This document shows, in pieces, positions 1-9,500 of a stretch of 64,000 nt of DNA. Each line of letters opens with the position of its first letter. Position 1 is the stretch's first letter. Both the position numbers and the translations under genes were made by a program. This stretch comes from Symbiodinium natans. Lineage: Eukaryota > Sar > Dinophyceae > Suessiales > Symbiodiniaceae. Location: the NCBI GenBank assembly GCA_905221605.1, contig CAJNDS010000055.1:1-64000 (forward strand), given 5' to 3'. The notes under the pieces are model-generated. The model saw only the letters and a program-made list of their open reading frames with translations. It made no database searches and was not told the origin of the DNA.

Positions 1-1
1 G

Positions 2-836
2 GTAATAAAGCAACGCGGATGCGCCGCCACGCGGCGGGAAGCTCCGCAGTTTGGAGACACAGGGCCCACAGCTGGGCAAGGGCCTCACAGGCCGGCAGGC
101 CAGCAGAAACAAAGGCCGCCGCGCCCCAACCATCCAGCCCAGTGGCTTTACGGATGGAGGCGCGGAACCGAGCAAACAAGGAAGCAGCAGTCACAGCGGG
201 AAGCGGGTACTCCTCAGTTGGAACAACAAGGTGGCGAAGTTGTTGAAAGCCAACAGGTTGAGGAAGCTGGGTAGGGGCCCACATGTGCCTCCAGGTTTCC
301 GCGGCTTCCTCAGCCTGGTGCTGAGGATGCAGCGGCGCAGTCCAAGTATCGCAGGCAGGCTGGTGCGCAGGCTCAGTGGGAACAGTGGCCCGGACCCACT
401 GACACAGACGATGCATGTCCTCACCAGTGGTGGCTTTCCAATGCTGGAGACGAGCAAGAGCATCACGCTCGGCCTGCTGGTTGGCCAAAGAAGTAGGAAG
501 CTGGGCGGCCTCGGGGCAACCCCACGCATTAGAGGCGAGCTCAGGGAAGGTCGGAGACAAATCCTTAACATCGCGGGAGATGGCAACAAACAAACCCTGA
601 TCCCCCCCATTGCGAGCGAACTCAGCAGCACGGCGAGCAAGCCGTCGGAGGCGGCGCTCCAAGAGCGACTGGTAAGTGGGAGCCTTGCGGTGAGGTTGGC
701 ACGGATTGACACGCGGGGCGGTGGCTTGCTCCGGGGCCACAGCAGGCACGCTATCGCACACCACTTGAGCAAGGCAGGCAGAGATGGCAGCCCAAGCAGC
801 ATCAACGTTACGACTATCGAGCGCCGTGTCAATTGA
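2..836 (-). mobile_element. Non-LTR retrotransposon ORF, linker and start of reverse transcriptase (cut by window edge)
   Basis: This is the continuation of the AP-endonuclease ORF in a third minus-strand frame, open without a stop from about 836 to the left edge. The deduced protein is a roughly 270-residue linker rich in Arg, Ala and Gln. Near the edge comes a segment reading KATGLDGW, then about 45 residues later LPAAWRRIRVALL. This is the layout of motifs 0 and 1 that open LINE reverse transcriptase domains (conserved GxDG, then LPxxW...RV...). The catalytic YxDD box would lie beyond the window. An apparent one-base indel near 836 separates it from the preceding frame, so this copy cannot make one uninterrupted product. 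Element membership is confident; the exact clade is not. Confidence 0.75.
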
Positions 837-1641
837 GCACGAAAGGCAGGCCAGGCAGAAGACCAAGCATCCTTCGAAGGAGAATTGGCGGATATGCGAG
901 GGCGAGGGGGCCAAGACAACCGAGCGGGCTGCCCAAGGATGGGCAAGTCATAGTGAACGAGATCATGGTCCGCCACCGCCTGTGGTGCTGGGAACGGGAG
1001 CGGACAGTGACAGACGCAGAGTGGAGCATGAAGTCAATGACACGCCCTGTGAGGACACCTTCAGCGTTGCGGTGAGTGCCCGGGAGCTGCGCGGGATCCC
1101 CAGCAACATCATCAGCATCAAACAGCTGGCCAGCAGCCAACGCATGGGACATGGGCCAGTGGGACTTCAGCAGGTTGAAATCACCAGTGACGCAGAAGTC
1201 TTCACCCAGAGAGGCAGCCCAAGGGAGAACCATATCAAGCAAGGAAGCGGCAGCGAAGGCGTCGCTGGCATGCAAGTACACTCCGACAAGAAGCAAAGGG
1301 CGGGCACGGGGCCGAAAGACACGAAGACCAGCAACACGGCCAGCGGCGTCAGGCCAAGCCGGCAACGTGACAGCCTGAGCCGGCCACCGAGTAAGGAAGG
1401 AAACCCCGGCATAAGGAGCACCAGCCGAGTTCAGCGTTTGGGCGCCAACGTGAAAGGTATACCCAGCTTGCGACACAGCTTGACTGACAGCAGGCAAGGC
1501 ATCCTGACCAAGGCAAGTCTCTTGGAGACAAAGGGCATGCAAATGGTGAGTGCGAGCCAACGCAAGGACGGAGCCAAGCTTAAAGCTGAGGCTACGGACG
1601 TTTAACGTCCCAACACGAAGGCAAGAGGAAGGCGACGTCAT
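829..1641 (-). mobile_element. Non-LTR retrotransposon AP-like endonuclease (EEP) ORF, frameshifted
   Basis: This ORF encodes an apurinic-like endonuclease that would nick target DNA to prime reverse transcription. Motifs in order are GTLNVRSL, LCLQET (catalytic Glu), GVYLHAS, VTGDFNL (catalytic Asp/Asn) and VIDFML. The final ADHDLVHYDLP motif, with the catalytic Asp-His, is in a different frame, starting near 970. The original frame runs out at 829, so an indel lies between about 985 and 970. The start ATG at 1641 overlaps the stop of the upstream zinc-finger ORF as ATGA, a layout used by several non-LTR elements for termination-reinitiation. Motif order is seen directly. Loss of activity in this copy is inferred from the frame breaks. 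Confidence 0.85.
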
Positions 1642-2546
1642 GGCGGCACGGCGGGTGGCGCAGCGGGGTCGAGCAGGGACAACAGGTTCCTGATGCGGGT
1701 ATCACGGCCGGGATGGGGGTGCGGAAGGGCAGCACGCAAAGCAGCACAAGCAGAGTGGCGGCGCGCACTCCAAACCACATGGCCAGGGCAACTCGTGTTC
1801 TTCAGGTAACTCGCCTTGCGAGCGACACGCAGACACACGACACAGAAGGCAGCAGGTCCTGGCCCCAGCGGCCAGACGTAGCGTCGAAGGGAATGAGGGC
1901 GGACAGGGGCAGCTTGTGGCGGAGACAAGACACGGAAGACAGTAGCGGCCTGCTCACGATCCTCCACCGGAACAGCGTCATCCTCAACGAGAGCAAGCAT
2001 ACGTGCAAGGAGCTGGGCCCGTTTTGGGCCCCCAACACCCTGGCTCAGGCAGGGCAGCGCAGCTAAGGCCTGAACAGTGGCAGCTTTGCGGGTGCACTTG
2101 ACACACACGACAGCAGGAGGGTGGAGCACACGCGGCTTGATGCGTTTGCCAGTCTTGGTGTGAGTGGCTTGGGGTGGCTTAGGGATGCGCAAACGGGCAA
2201 TTTCATGGGAACCATCGTAGGCCTTGACGGCCTGCATGTGTCGGCTCACAGCCGCGCTGCTCCTGACTTTGGCAGCTCGTCGCCGCACAGCATTGTGGCG
2301 ATCAGGCTGCAGAGGGCCAATGAAAGCAGGGTTGCGACGTTGGGCAATGCAACGCAGAACCTTATGCAGGTGAGGATGCCATCGGGCGATGTGGTCGCTT
2401 TTGGCCTGGGACCAGTACACGCGGTGGCCAGTGCACCATTGGCAGATGGGGCAAGTCCACTCAGTACGCACAACCTTGCACCGGAGCATCGACCGATGGT
2501 TCGGGTTCAATGCAGTCGTCAAGGTCAGCGAGGTTGGCCACATCAC
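1638..2546 (-). mobile_element. Non-LTR retrotransposon zinc-finger ORF
   Basis: This is an open frame of about 300 residues between the OTU-containing ORF and the endonuclease ORF. Near its N-terminus it has CPICQWC followed by DHIARWH, a C2H2-like finger with the Cys pair and an HxxxxH pair. Two later CxxC pairs (CVKC, FCVVC) could bind more metal. The rest is basic and Arg-rich, as expected for nucleic-acid binding. It overlaps the end of the upstream ORF by about 86 bases in another frame. It could be reached by a frameshift, or it may reflect an old indel in a once continuous polyprotein. No ATG was needed to recognise it, and its true translation start is unknown. Confidence 0.7.
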
Positions 2547-5070
2547 TTGGCTTTGGCGGGTTAGCTGAGACAGTTACATGAAGCAAGCCGGTGACAGCTG
2601 AGGCCGAGTCCTGGCTGAGAGCAGGGACAGGCGTCGCACACGAAGAGGCAGTGGCCCGGGCAAAAGACTGGTGCAAAGAAAGCTGGCCTTTCGCAGGGGC
2701 AGTCCAGCGTGTCAAGCCTGAAAAGGCTGAGGCACGGGTGAAGCCACAGTCAGAGGCTTTGTCAGGGCCGGCAGAGCCACCCTTGCAACCACTCTTTTGG
2801 GCATCGATGGCAGTTGCCAGCGCATCAGGGGGAACGGTTCCCTCCACCAGCTCATAGTGCGCAGATTGGTACCAGAGCATGATGGGCTGTCCAGCTTTGC
2901 CCGAGCGGTTGCAAACCTGCAGGGGCATGACATCTGAGAAGATGAGGACAGGTCTATCCAAATGCCTAGCAGCAGCATGTACCTCCAGCAGCGAGGTCCA
3001 TGCTCCAGGCTTAGCCAACGCATCCAAGTACTCCTGGAAGTCAGTCAACGGAGTATCTTCCTTCGTGGGAGCCAAGCAGTTCCAGCAGGCTCGGTATCGA
3101 AGCTCATGCCTGCGAAGGTGGGCACAAATAGCAGAGCGCAGCGCAAGCTTGTTGGTACCAGTCGCCTTTTCCAGGGCATAGAAGAGGCAATCCCCTTGTC
3201 CAGGATTTGACACGCGAGTCAGACCTTCTGGGAGCGCATGGACACGGGGCGCAGGGGCCCCCACAGCAAGCCTTTTGGCAGGTGCGGGCTGGGCCGCAGG
3301 ACGCTCATGGCCCTCAGCCGGGGCAGCAGACTGCGAGGCTTCCGCAGGAGGAGGCACTGGGGCAGGGATGGGCTTGTGTTGGACGGGGGGCGCAGTGAAC
3401 GCACCGCGTCCTGCCTTGATGGGCACAGGGTTGCCCCGGCGGGGGGCATGGTGCTGCATGACTACCTGTATGGCTCCTTTATCATGCTCAATTACAGCGA
3501 GGTCGACATCGGCCGCCTTGGCCCGGTACAAGAACTTGACACCGCCTTTGCAGGGGTGGCGCGCCAAGAACGTGAGGTTCTGCATTTTGAACTGCTCTAA
3601 CTCATGTTCAAGCGTCTCCTGAGACCAGTCTCGTGGCACAGGCCAAACTTTGTAGGTGCGTATGGGCTCTACCGTGCCTCGGCTGGCAGCCTCCTCAGCA
3701 GTCAAGCGAACGCCAAGGCTGGTATCACCGCGTGCTACCCCCCTGCCTTTGCACTGGGCATAAACCCTATCAAGATAGTCCTGATGCAGCTCATCAGTAC
3801 CACGCTTGATCCAACTGACGGCATCCTTAGAACCAGGCTTCGAGACAAACCACCTATCCCGACCACTTAAAGCCAAAAGCATTGGGACCTTGTCAGCCTG
3901 GACCCGAACAAGGCCAGACAGCACAGCGCGCGGGGACTCAACATCCCCTGCAACCTTAAACCCCCACATATCCTTTACTGCCAGAACGTCAGTGGGGATG
4001 TGGGCAGCCGCCCAGGCACGAATGGAATGCGCAGGCTTGGTGCGAAGCTCCGCCCAGGCTTGGGCTGACACAAAGCGTGCATCAGTGATGAAACGAAGCA
4101 CTTCGGTTGTTGCTGGTTTGGCGACTCCAGTAGCCTTGCGGGTGATCTGCTTCAGTTTGGGGCAGTTCTGGGCACCCAGCTGGTGGAGACGGGCCTTGCG
4201 CGTCACGGTTGCGGTGCCCATAAGGGCTTGAAGGTTCACCGATGTGTGGTCGGCCTGCTCGGCAGCATGGCGTGTCCACTTCCAGTCCCCAAAGGTTACT
4301 GCCATAACTGCAACTCGGAGATTCGCATGTGCAGCTACAGCCGTACACAGCTCTTCAAGCTGCTCCTGCGTGGTGGCCAGTACCACCGCCTTGACTGCGT
4401 CGGTCTTGGCGTCAAGCTTGGCATAAAGTTGAGCAAGAGACAAAATCTCACTATCCCAATCCTGGGGTCGTAAGCGCAGTGCAGCCGCCGGGGCGGGCTT
4501 AGGCGGACTGGGCTTCGCAGAAGGGGAGGGCTCAGGAGCAGGCGGCTCGCCTGAGGCACGCGCAGGGTCACCCTGCTGGGCTGCAGGCTTTTGCTTGCGG
4601 CGGCGCACCTCCTGCCACTCAGGGCCAGGCGTAGGTGCAGCTGGGACTGGCGCAGGTTCAACCTGGGGACTACCTAGGGTAACCTTACGGGGTGCAGGTG
4701 CAGGCGGGGCAGTGACCTCAGACCTTACCTCGGCAGTACCTGGATGCAGTAGCTTGGCAAGCTGCGCCAGCTGTGCAAGCTGGGCTCCATTGCCTCCAAG
4801 CATCTTGAGCAACTGCTGGAGAAGACCCAGCAGCTGGCCAATGTTGATATCCTTGGCTTTGGCCTTGCGGCGTGTCCTTCTCAGACCTGCCGGACCTGGA
4901 TTCGTAGCTTCCCCCACTCTTGTGGCTCGGAAAGGATCAAACCTGCGCTGCAACACTGGTGACAGACTGCGCAAGGCAACGCTCACCAAACCACGAGTAG
5001 GAGTCTTCGCTGCGGCCACTGAGGACGGCCGCCCCGCTGGGCCCACGTGGAGGGGCTCCATTGACCAGCC
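2461..5070 (-). mobile_element. Non-LTR retrotransposon ORF1 with NPGP motif and OTU protease
   Basis: This is the element part of a long open frame that starts further upstream (in-frame ATG at 5694). After the fusion point near residue 213 it carries VALRSLSPVLQRRFDPF, then RVGEATNPGP (residues 265-274). A Gln/Leu-rich stretch, a Pro/Ala-rich linker, a basic middle region and a C-terminal OTU-family cysteine protease follow. The OTU box reads NPGQGDCLFYAL, with Asp841/Cys842 as nucleophile region. The C-terminal AHYELV supplies His952, matching OTU geometry with about 110 residues between. OTU proteases are known in some non-LTR elements, for example the Dualen/RandI group of green algae. 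The protein could trim the polyprotein or remove ubiquitin; which one is unknown. Confidence 0.8.
4891..4920 (-). other. RVGEATNPGP motif, possible 2A-like ribosome-skipping site
   Basis: The ten residues lie about 50 residues after the host/element junction, in ORF1 of the retrotransposon. The last four, NPGP, equal the invariant end of 2A peptides, where ribosomes skip the Gly-Pro bond. Upstream is a helix-prone, Leu/Arg-rich segment, as in 2A peptides. However, the usual DxEx before NPGP is not kept here: the Glu sits one place too far upstream. Function is therefore a hypothesis. Trypanosome and sea-urchin non-LTR elements are known to carry N-terminal 2A sequences. Confidence 0.4.
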
Positions 5071-5694
5071 AGCGTAAGTGCTGTCCCAAACAAGCAGAAA
5101 CTGCTCGGAGCACTTCAGGAATGCGCCAATGCTCAGAATTCCCTTGCATTTCTGCGCCTTATCGTTCTGATTGATACATACTCGGTCAACGAAGACCAAA
5201 GTCCTCGGTTTCCAGAGTAGAAGCACGACCACGAAGACTAACCCTGCTGTCAGGGCAGACCACGGGGCACGCACCAGCATCGTTTCTTGCCCTTGCTCCA
5301 TTGCCATCCTGCTCATTTGTGAGAAGCCTGGAAGGACTCCGGCAATCTGCAACCACATCATGAAGAGGGCTGAGATGGTGGCAGCAATTGCTGCCGGAGG
5401 CCCGTTGTAGAGCAAAAGCAACAGTAGCCTCTTGATGTAGCTGTTGCCATGCCAGCTGTGGCTCCAGAAAACTTGAATCGAATCCACTGGAAAGCTCCGT
5501 TCATACAGATCCTGGTTGGTCCACACCAACCCAGCACCAAAGAATTGCAGCACTTGCCACGCCGGAGTTGCTCTGAGGATGTCTCTTTCGACAGGCTCCA
5601 TGCTGGCCAGGGTGCCGGCCAAGTGAGCAACGGCAGGATTTCCATTGCTGTCGAGGAGTTCTGGCTCAACTTCTCTGGGACTTGCCATGGCCAT
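5065..5694 (-). CDS. Membrane protein with TIR/HET-like segment, 5' part only, fused to retrotransposon
   Basis: The first ~210 residues of the fused ORF do not look like retrotransposon sequence. They contain VFWSHSW, a Leu-rich hydrophobic stretch (about residues 95-125), a second one (about 153-168), then LVFVDRVCINQNDKAQK and GAFLKCSEQFLLVWDSTY. The shape (F-x-SH-W, then DxxCINQ, then a Ser-rich strand ending in W-D-x-T-Y) recalls a large dinoflagellate family with membrane segments and a TIR/HET-like fold, which normally continues into an RLWC-type motif. Here it stops just after DSTY and runs in frame into element sequence. The ATG at 5694 was chosen because the frame before it has only a GTG. 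I infer that the element inserted into this gene. Confidence 0.55.
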
Positions 5695-5712
5695 AGCTTC
5701 TTGGGAGGTCAC

Positions 5713-6310
5713 AGACTAAGAATGATCCTGCAGGGCCCTACACGTCGCTGATGCGGCCTTCCGTAGCACATCTTTGTGAAGTGCAGGCGTAGGGGGGATT
5801 CATGAAGCAGGGGACAGACCGAATATGGACGACCAACCACTTGCATCACGGCTTTTTCCGGGAACCGGGAACCCGAAGGAAGAATAAGGCCTCGAAGATC
5901 ATATTTCGGAGGTTGTTAATCCCGCCCGAAGGGACAGGGTTTCCTTCGTGTTTCATCCTGACAACTTCTGCTAAATGTTATCAATCTCGTGAAGATGTTT
6001 CATCTAAAATCTTGCATTCTTGAAGAAGATTGTCCATGGGAGTCTCTTGAAGACGAGAACTCGAAAAATGTAGAATGCCAAGGCCGCGCCAGCACATTAG
6101 AGACTTAAACTCGTTCACATTGTCGGGATGGATGATTGCACTATCGGAGAAATGGGTGTGCCTGATTCAGTTCACAAAGATACGCCCAGTAACTCTATCG
6201 GTTGCTTAAAACGCTTGATCTCCTTGCAAACCCGCATGCACTTAGTACTACGACTGCTATCTCTTCTGTTCTTTTCACCTGCTCGGCTGCCCATTTTCTT
6301 CAAACTCATA
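5713..6310. other. Intergenic, no gene seen
   Basis: About 600 bases lie between the fused ORF and the DUF4116 gene. No open frame with recognisable protein character was seen on either strand. The stretch should hold the 5' flank of one gene and the 3' flank of the other, but no promoter or polyadenylation signal can be named; dinoflagellates lack standard TATA and AATAAA signals. Confidence 0.5.
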
Positions 6311-8224
6311 CTACCAGGATGGGGAGGGGCAATCCAAAGGCAAAGCCTCGGACTGAACTGGTGCGTTGGTCGCGGCAGCCGCGGCAGCAAAGGAAACGTC
6401 TATACGCATTGTGGCAGGAACAAAGGGTAACGCATTCGGATTCAGCATCAGGCATTCAATCATGAAGCCCCGGTCTGACTGGAGTTCTTCATGTGCATAG
6501 CACAAACATTCCGGATTGAGCTCAAAGGCAGCAAGCACAAACGTACGACTCCGCCGCAGCGAGTCATCTGCATGCTTGAGCGCACATCCATGCCGCTTTG
6601 CCGCCCTTAATACGAAGTCTCGGTCAGACCAAAGCCGTTTCTCCACATGCACAAGCGGACCTGGGCAGGTTTCAACGGCCGCGAGGACGATGTCCGCGTC
6701 TGCGCAAAGCTCGGATGTGGCGAACTCCAGTGCCTGCCCCTGCTGTCGAACAGCCGCCAGAACAACGTCACGATCTTGCCTCATTGAATCGGGCGCGCCA
6801 ATCAAGCAGTAGCCGTTTTCTTTGACAGCTTCCAACACAAAACTTTTGTCAGAGCGCAGCTCGTCATCTGCAAATCCAAGCACAAAACCGGTCTTCCGGA
6901 TGGCGGCCAGAATAAGAGCCCGGTCAGTGCGCATGTCGTGGGGGAGATGCTTCAACACTGACCCGTGGACTTCGACTGCTTCCAGGACAAAGCCCCGATC
7001 CCTCAGCAGTTCTTCCGACACGTAGCGTATGCACGTGGAGTTGCGTTGCACAGCTGCTAGAATGAAGGCTCTGTCTTTCAGCAGGTTCGGCTCAATCATA
7101 TTGAGTATCGACGGTTGCCAGCGGACGGCTTTTAGCACAAAGTCACGGTCTGTCCAGAACTTTTTAGGGACCCTCTGAACAGAGGCCTCATCGGAGTGCA
7201 AGGCAGCCAGGGCAAGATCCTTGTCCTGCCAAAAAGTGTCTGGCATGCCTCTAAGGGCCTTGGCCCCAGCAGCATTCAAGGCTTGGTGTGCGAAGCGCGT
7301 ATCTTTCAGTAGCGTGCTCGGCGAAACGAAGCGCAGGGCCTCGCCATTGCATCTCAGTGCAGTGAGGACGAAGGCGGGCTCCGAGGACAGTTCTCCCACA
7401 AAAGCGAAAGCAGCCGGATTCCGCGTGATCGCCCTCAGGAGAAAGGCGGGATCCTCGAGCAACTCCGGTGCTGCAAAGGGAAGCGCCTCGGGCCTCTGGC
7501 AGACTGCCTCGAGGACGAAGGTGGGCTCGCAGCGGATCTCTTGTGCATGTTCCAAGGCCGCTGGCAGTCGCTTAACTGCTTCCAGTACGAAGCGTGGATC
7601 CTCCCAAAGCTCCGGATCAATGTGCTCCAGCACCCCGGTGCTCCCCGTAGCAACCACATCCAAAGCAAAGTCGGCATCACTCTTCAGCTCATCCGCAGCG
7701 TACTCAAAGGCTGCACCCTCCTCCCCAATCGCTGCCAGAACGATGTCCTGATCAGCCTGTAAAGTGGCCGATGCCCGGGCGAGCGCGAAGCCGTTGACCC
7801 GAACGGCCCTCAGAACGAAGTCGCGGTCCTCCCTGAGCTGAGCCGCAGCATACTCCAGTGCGAAGCCACTGCGGCGCACGGCCTCCAAGACCATCTCGGG
7901 ATTTGCTTTCAGCTCTTGTGTGGCATGTTCCAGTGCCACACCGTCCCTGCGCAACACCTCTCGAACGATCTCAGAATCTCCACGGACAACTTCGGGCATT
8001 CGCGCAAGCCATTTTCGGCTGAGGGTCTGAGTCCCTCCACGAACAAGACGCAGTAGCTCCGCGTGTGCTGCTGATCTTCGAACCAAGGTTAGCTCGATGT
8101 CACGCACGCTATCCCCAGAATCTGGTACTTGCAACAGGTCGTGATCCTGAAGTTCGCGGCAGCCCAGTATGAGCCTTCCGGGGCTTTTGTATCGAACAGA
8201 GAGTGCATGGTAACTATAACCCAC
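6311..8224 (-). CDS. DUF4116 repeat protein with partial ubiquitin-like N-terminus
   Basis: A single open frame of about 637 residues. From about residue 75 it is built of roughly twenty 25-residue units following L-x-x-D-R-D-F-V-L-x-A-V-x-x-x-G-x-A-L-x-x-A, the unit of DUF4116; the Pfam domain spans two units. The first ~50 residues read LILGCRELQDHDLL...IELTLVRR, like the second half of a ubiquitin-like domain, which often precedes DUF4116 in algae and giant viruses. No in-frame ATG occurs before the repeats (the first is MPEVV near residue 75). An upstream exon with the start and the first half of the ubiquitin-like fold is therefore likely but was not found. The biochemical role of DUF4116 is unknown. 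The stop at 6311 follows a short Ala-rich tail. Confidence 0.85.
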   Translation of the reverse strand: MGYSYHALSVRYKSPGRLILGCRELQDHDLLQVPDSGDSVRDIELTLVRRSAAHAELLRLVRGGTQTLSRKWLARMPEVVRGDSEIVREVLRRDGVALEHATQELKANPEMVLEAVRRSGFALEYAAAQLREDRDFVLRAVRVNGFALARASATLQADQDIVLAAIGEEGAAFEYAADELKSDADFALDVVATGSTGVLEHIDPELWEDPRFVLEAVKRLPAALEHAQEIRCEPTFVLEAVCQRPEALPFAAPELLEDPAFLLRAITRNPAAFAFVGELSSEPAFVLTALRCNGEALRFVSPSTLLKDTRFAHQALNAAGAKALRGMPDTFWQDKDLALAALHSDEASVQRVPKKFWTDRDFVLKAVRWQPSILNMIEPNLLKDRAFILAAVQRNSTCIRYVSEELLRDRGFVLEAVEVHGSVLKHLPHDMRTDRALILAAIRKTGFVLGFADDELRSDKSFVLEAVKENGYCLIGAPDSMRQDRDVVLAAVRQQGQALEFATSELCADADIVLAAVETCPGPLVHVEKRLWSDRDFVLRAAKRHGCALKHADDSLRRSRTFVLAAFELNPECLCYAHEELQSDRGFMIECLMLNPNALPFVPATMRIDVSFAAAAAATNAPVQSEALPLDCPSPSW

Positions 8225-8960
8225 ACGACGACCTTCTCACAGCGACATGTGTTGAGCATGCCCATGCCTTTGCTCATCTGCATGAACCTGCCAGTTGATG
8301 GTGCGGTCTTTTCACACTAGCTGTTCACTTCCTCATACCCCACTCTTCGCCACAATCAGCTCTGGTTTCTGCTGACGCCCTGCTTGGTTCCATGATGCTC
8401 ACATGTCAGTGCTGAGGACCGAGCTCCCAGGGTTACCTGCGAGCATGCAGTCGCTTCAGTCATCGTATGTCATCGTCGCTCGCATACATGTTTTTGATGC
8501 ATTTCATCTCTCACTGTCCACCCCTGAAGCCCTCACAGCCTGCAGTGCGCGCTTTACGTCGGCAGCGCACCAATCACGCTCTCCGCGCAAACAGGATAGC
8601 TGCCCTGCAAGGCCGTTCACACGGACCTCCATCCAGACGGCAGAGGGAGAGAAATGCTATCCTTGTATGCTCCTTGTGCTTTGTCTTCCTTCCAGCCGCC
8701 CACATCCATGTCCTAACTAAGATGGAACTGGATAGCATGGCCAGGGGAGCACAAGACCCTCGGAGGCGTGTGCCCTTTTTGCATCCGGTCTTGGAGCATG
8801 TGCCCTAGATGATGCGCAATGCGAGCAAAGCTGCCTTGGACGGTGAAGGAACGGCCCCGTGTCTAAGGCTAAGGGTAACAGCAAGTCAAGCATGCATACT
8901 AAAAGCAACTCGGTCAACACTTTTGCACTTCAGGCGCGTCTGTGCAAAGGGCATTCTTTG
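8225..8960. other. Intergenic between DUF4116 and Rpn13 genes
   Basis: No convincing coding stretch was seen. The missing 5' exon of the DUF4116 gene may lie in here or be replaced by sequence beyond it; I could not identify it. Confidence 0.4.
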
Positions 8961-8963
8961 ATA

Positions 8964-9482
8964 TTAGGCGGGTCCAGGGGCAGCAGCGCCGCCACTGCTG
9001 GGGTCGCCACTGTCACCGCCGGGGCTACTGCTGGGATCAGCGCCAGAGGTTGCTTCTGCCGGTGCCGCGGGCGCAGCAGCCTCTTCTGGCTTCTTCTCAC
9101 TCTTGTCTGGGATTGTAGCGCCAATGGCCTCATTGAACTTCTTGATGTTGTCCTCATCTTTCTCCTCGCTTGGCTCTTGCATCCAAAAGAACATCTTCTT
9201 GTCCGAGGAAGTGAAGCGAAGGATGTACACTCGGCCTGTTGTGCACTTCTGGATCCTCTCCATGTACGCATCATTGATGACGATCAAATCCGTGACTACT
9301 TCATTCTTGTCTCGATCCATCCATTGGAAATGCGTCAGCTGGTCATCTTCGGAGGTGTAGAGCAGAATCTTGCCCTTTCGCTTATCTGCCGTCACCATCC
9401 TACCATCCCAATCCATACGTCCAGCTTTGAACTCCACGTGGACATGACCCGCTGGCCTGGTGGGCACCTGAAACATCGCCAT
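8964..9482 (-). CDS. ADRM1: Proteasomal ubiquitin receptor Rpn13/ADRM1, short form
   Basis: The protein has 172 residues from the ATG at 9482 (MAMFQVP). It is a proteasome 19S regulatory-particle subunit that binds ubiquitin chains and Rpn2. Residues ~12-120 form a full Pru (pleckstrin-like receptor for ubiquitin) domain. Its motifs are VEFKAGRM, VTADKRKG, HFQWMDRDKN, GRVYILRF and the signature KKMFFWMQEP, the same order as human ADRM1. A low-complexity tail of Pro, Ala, Ser and Gly follows. The C-terminal DEUBAD domain that recruits UCH37 in animals is absent, as in budding yeast Rpn13. An AG lies a few bases upstream of the ATG (TTCCAAG), which could be a cis- or trans-splice acceptor. Family assignment is very sure. 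Confidence 0.95.
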   Translation of the reverse strand: MAMFQVPTRPAGHVHVEFKAGRMDWDGRMVTADKRKGKILLYTSEDDQLTHFQWMDRDKNEVVTDLIVINDAYMERIQKCTTGRVYILRFTSSDKKMFFWMQEPSEEKDEDNIKKFNEAIGATIPDKSEKKPEEAAAPAAPAEATSGADPSSSPGGDSGDPSSGGAAAPGPA

Positions 9483-9500
9483 GTCCTTGGAACAGCACAA

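Noticed and set aside
51-836. Long plus-strand open frame at the left end
   Set aside because: It mirrors the retrotransposon coding frame on the other strand and shows no protein family features.
8860-9000. Search for spliced-leader (CCGTAGCCATTTTGGCTCAAG) relics near gene starts
   Set aside because: No convincing copy or partial copy was seen by eye near Rpn13 or elsewhere in the window.
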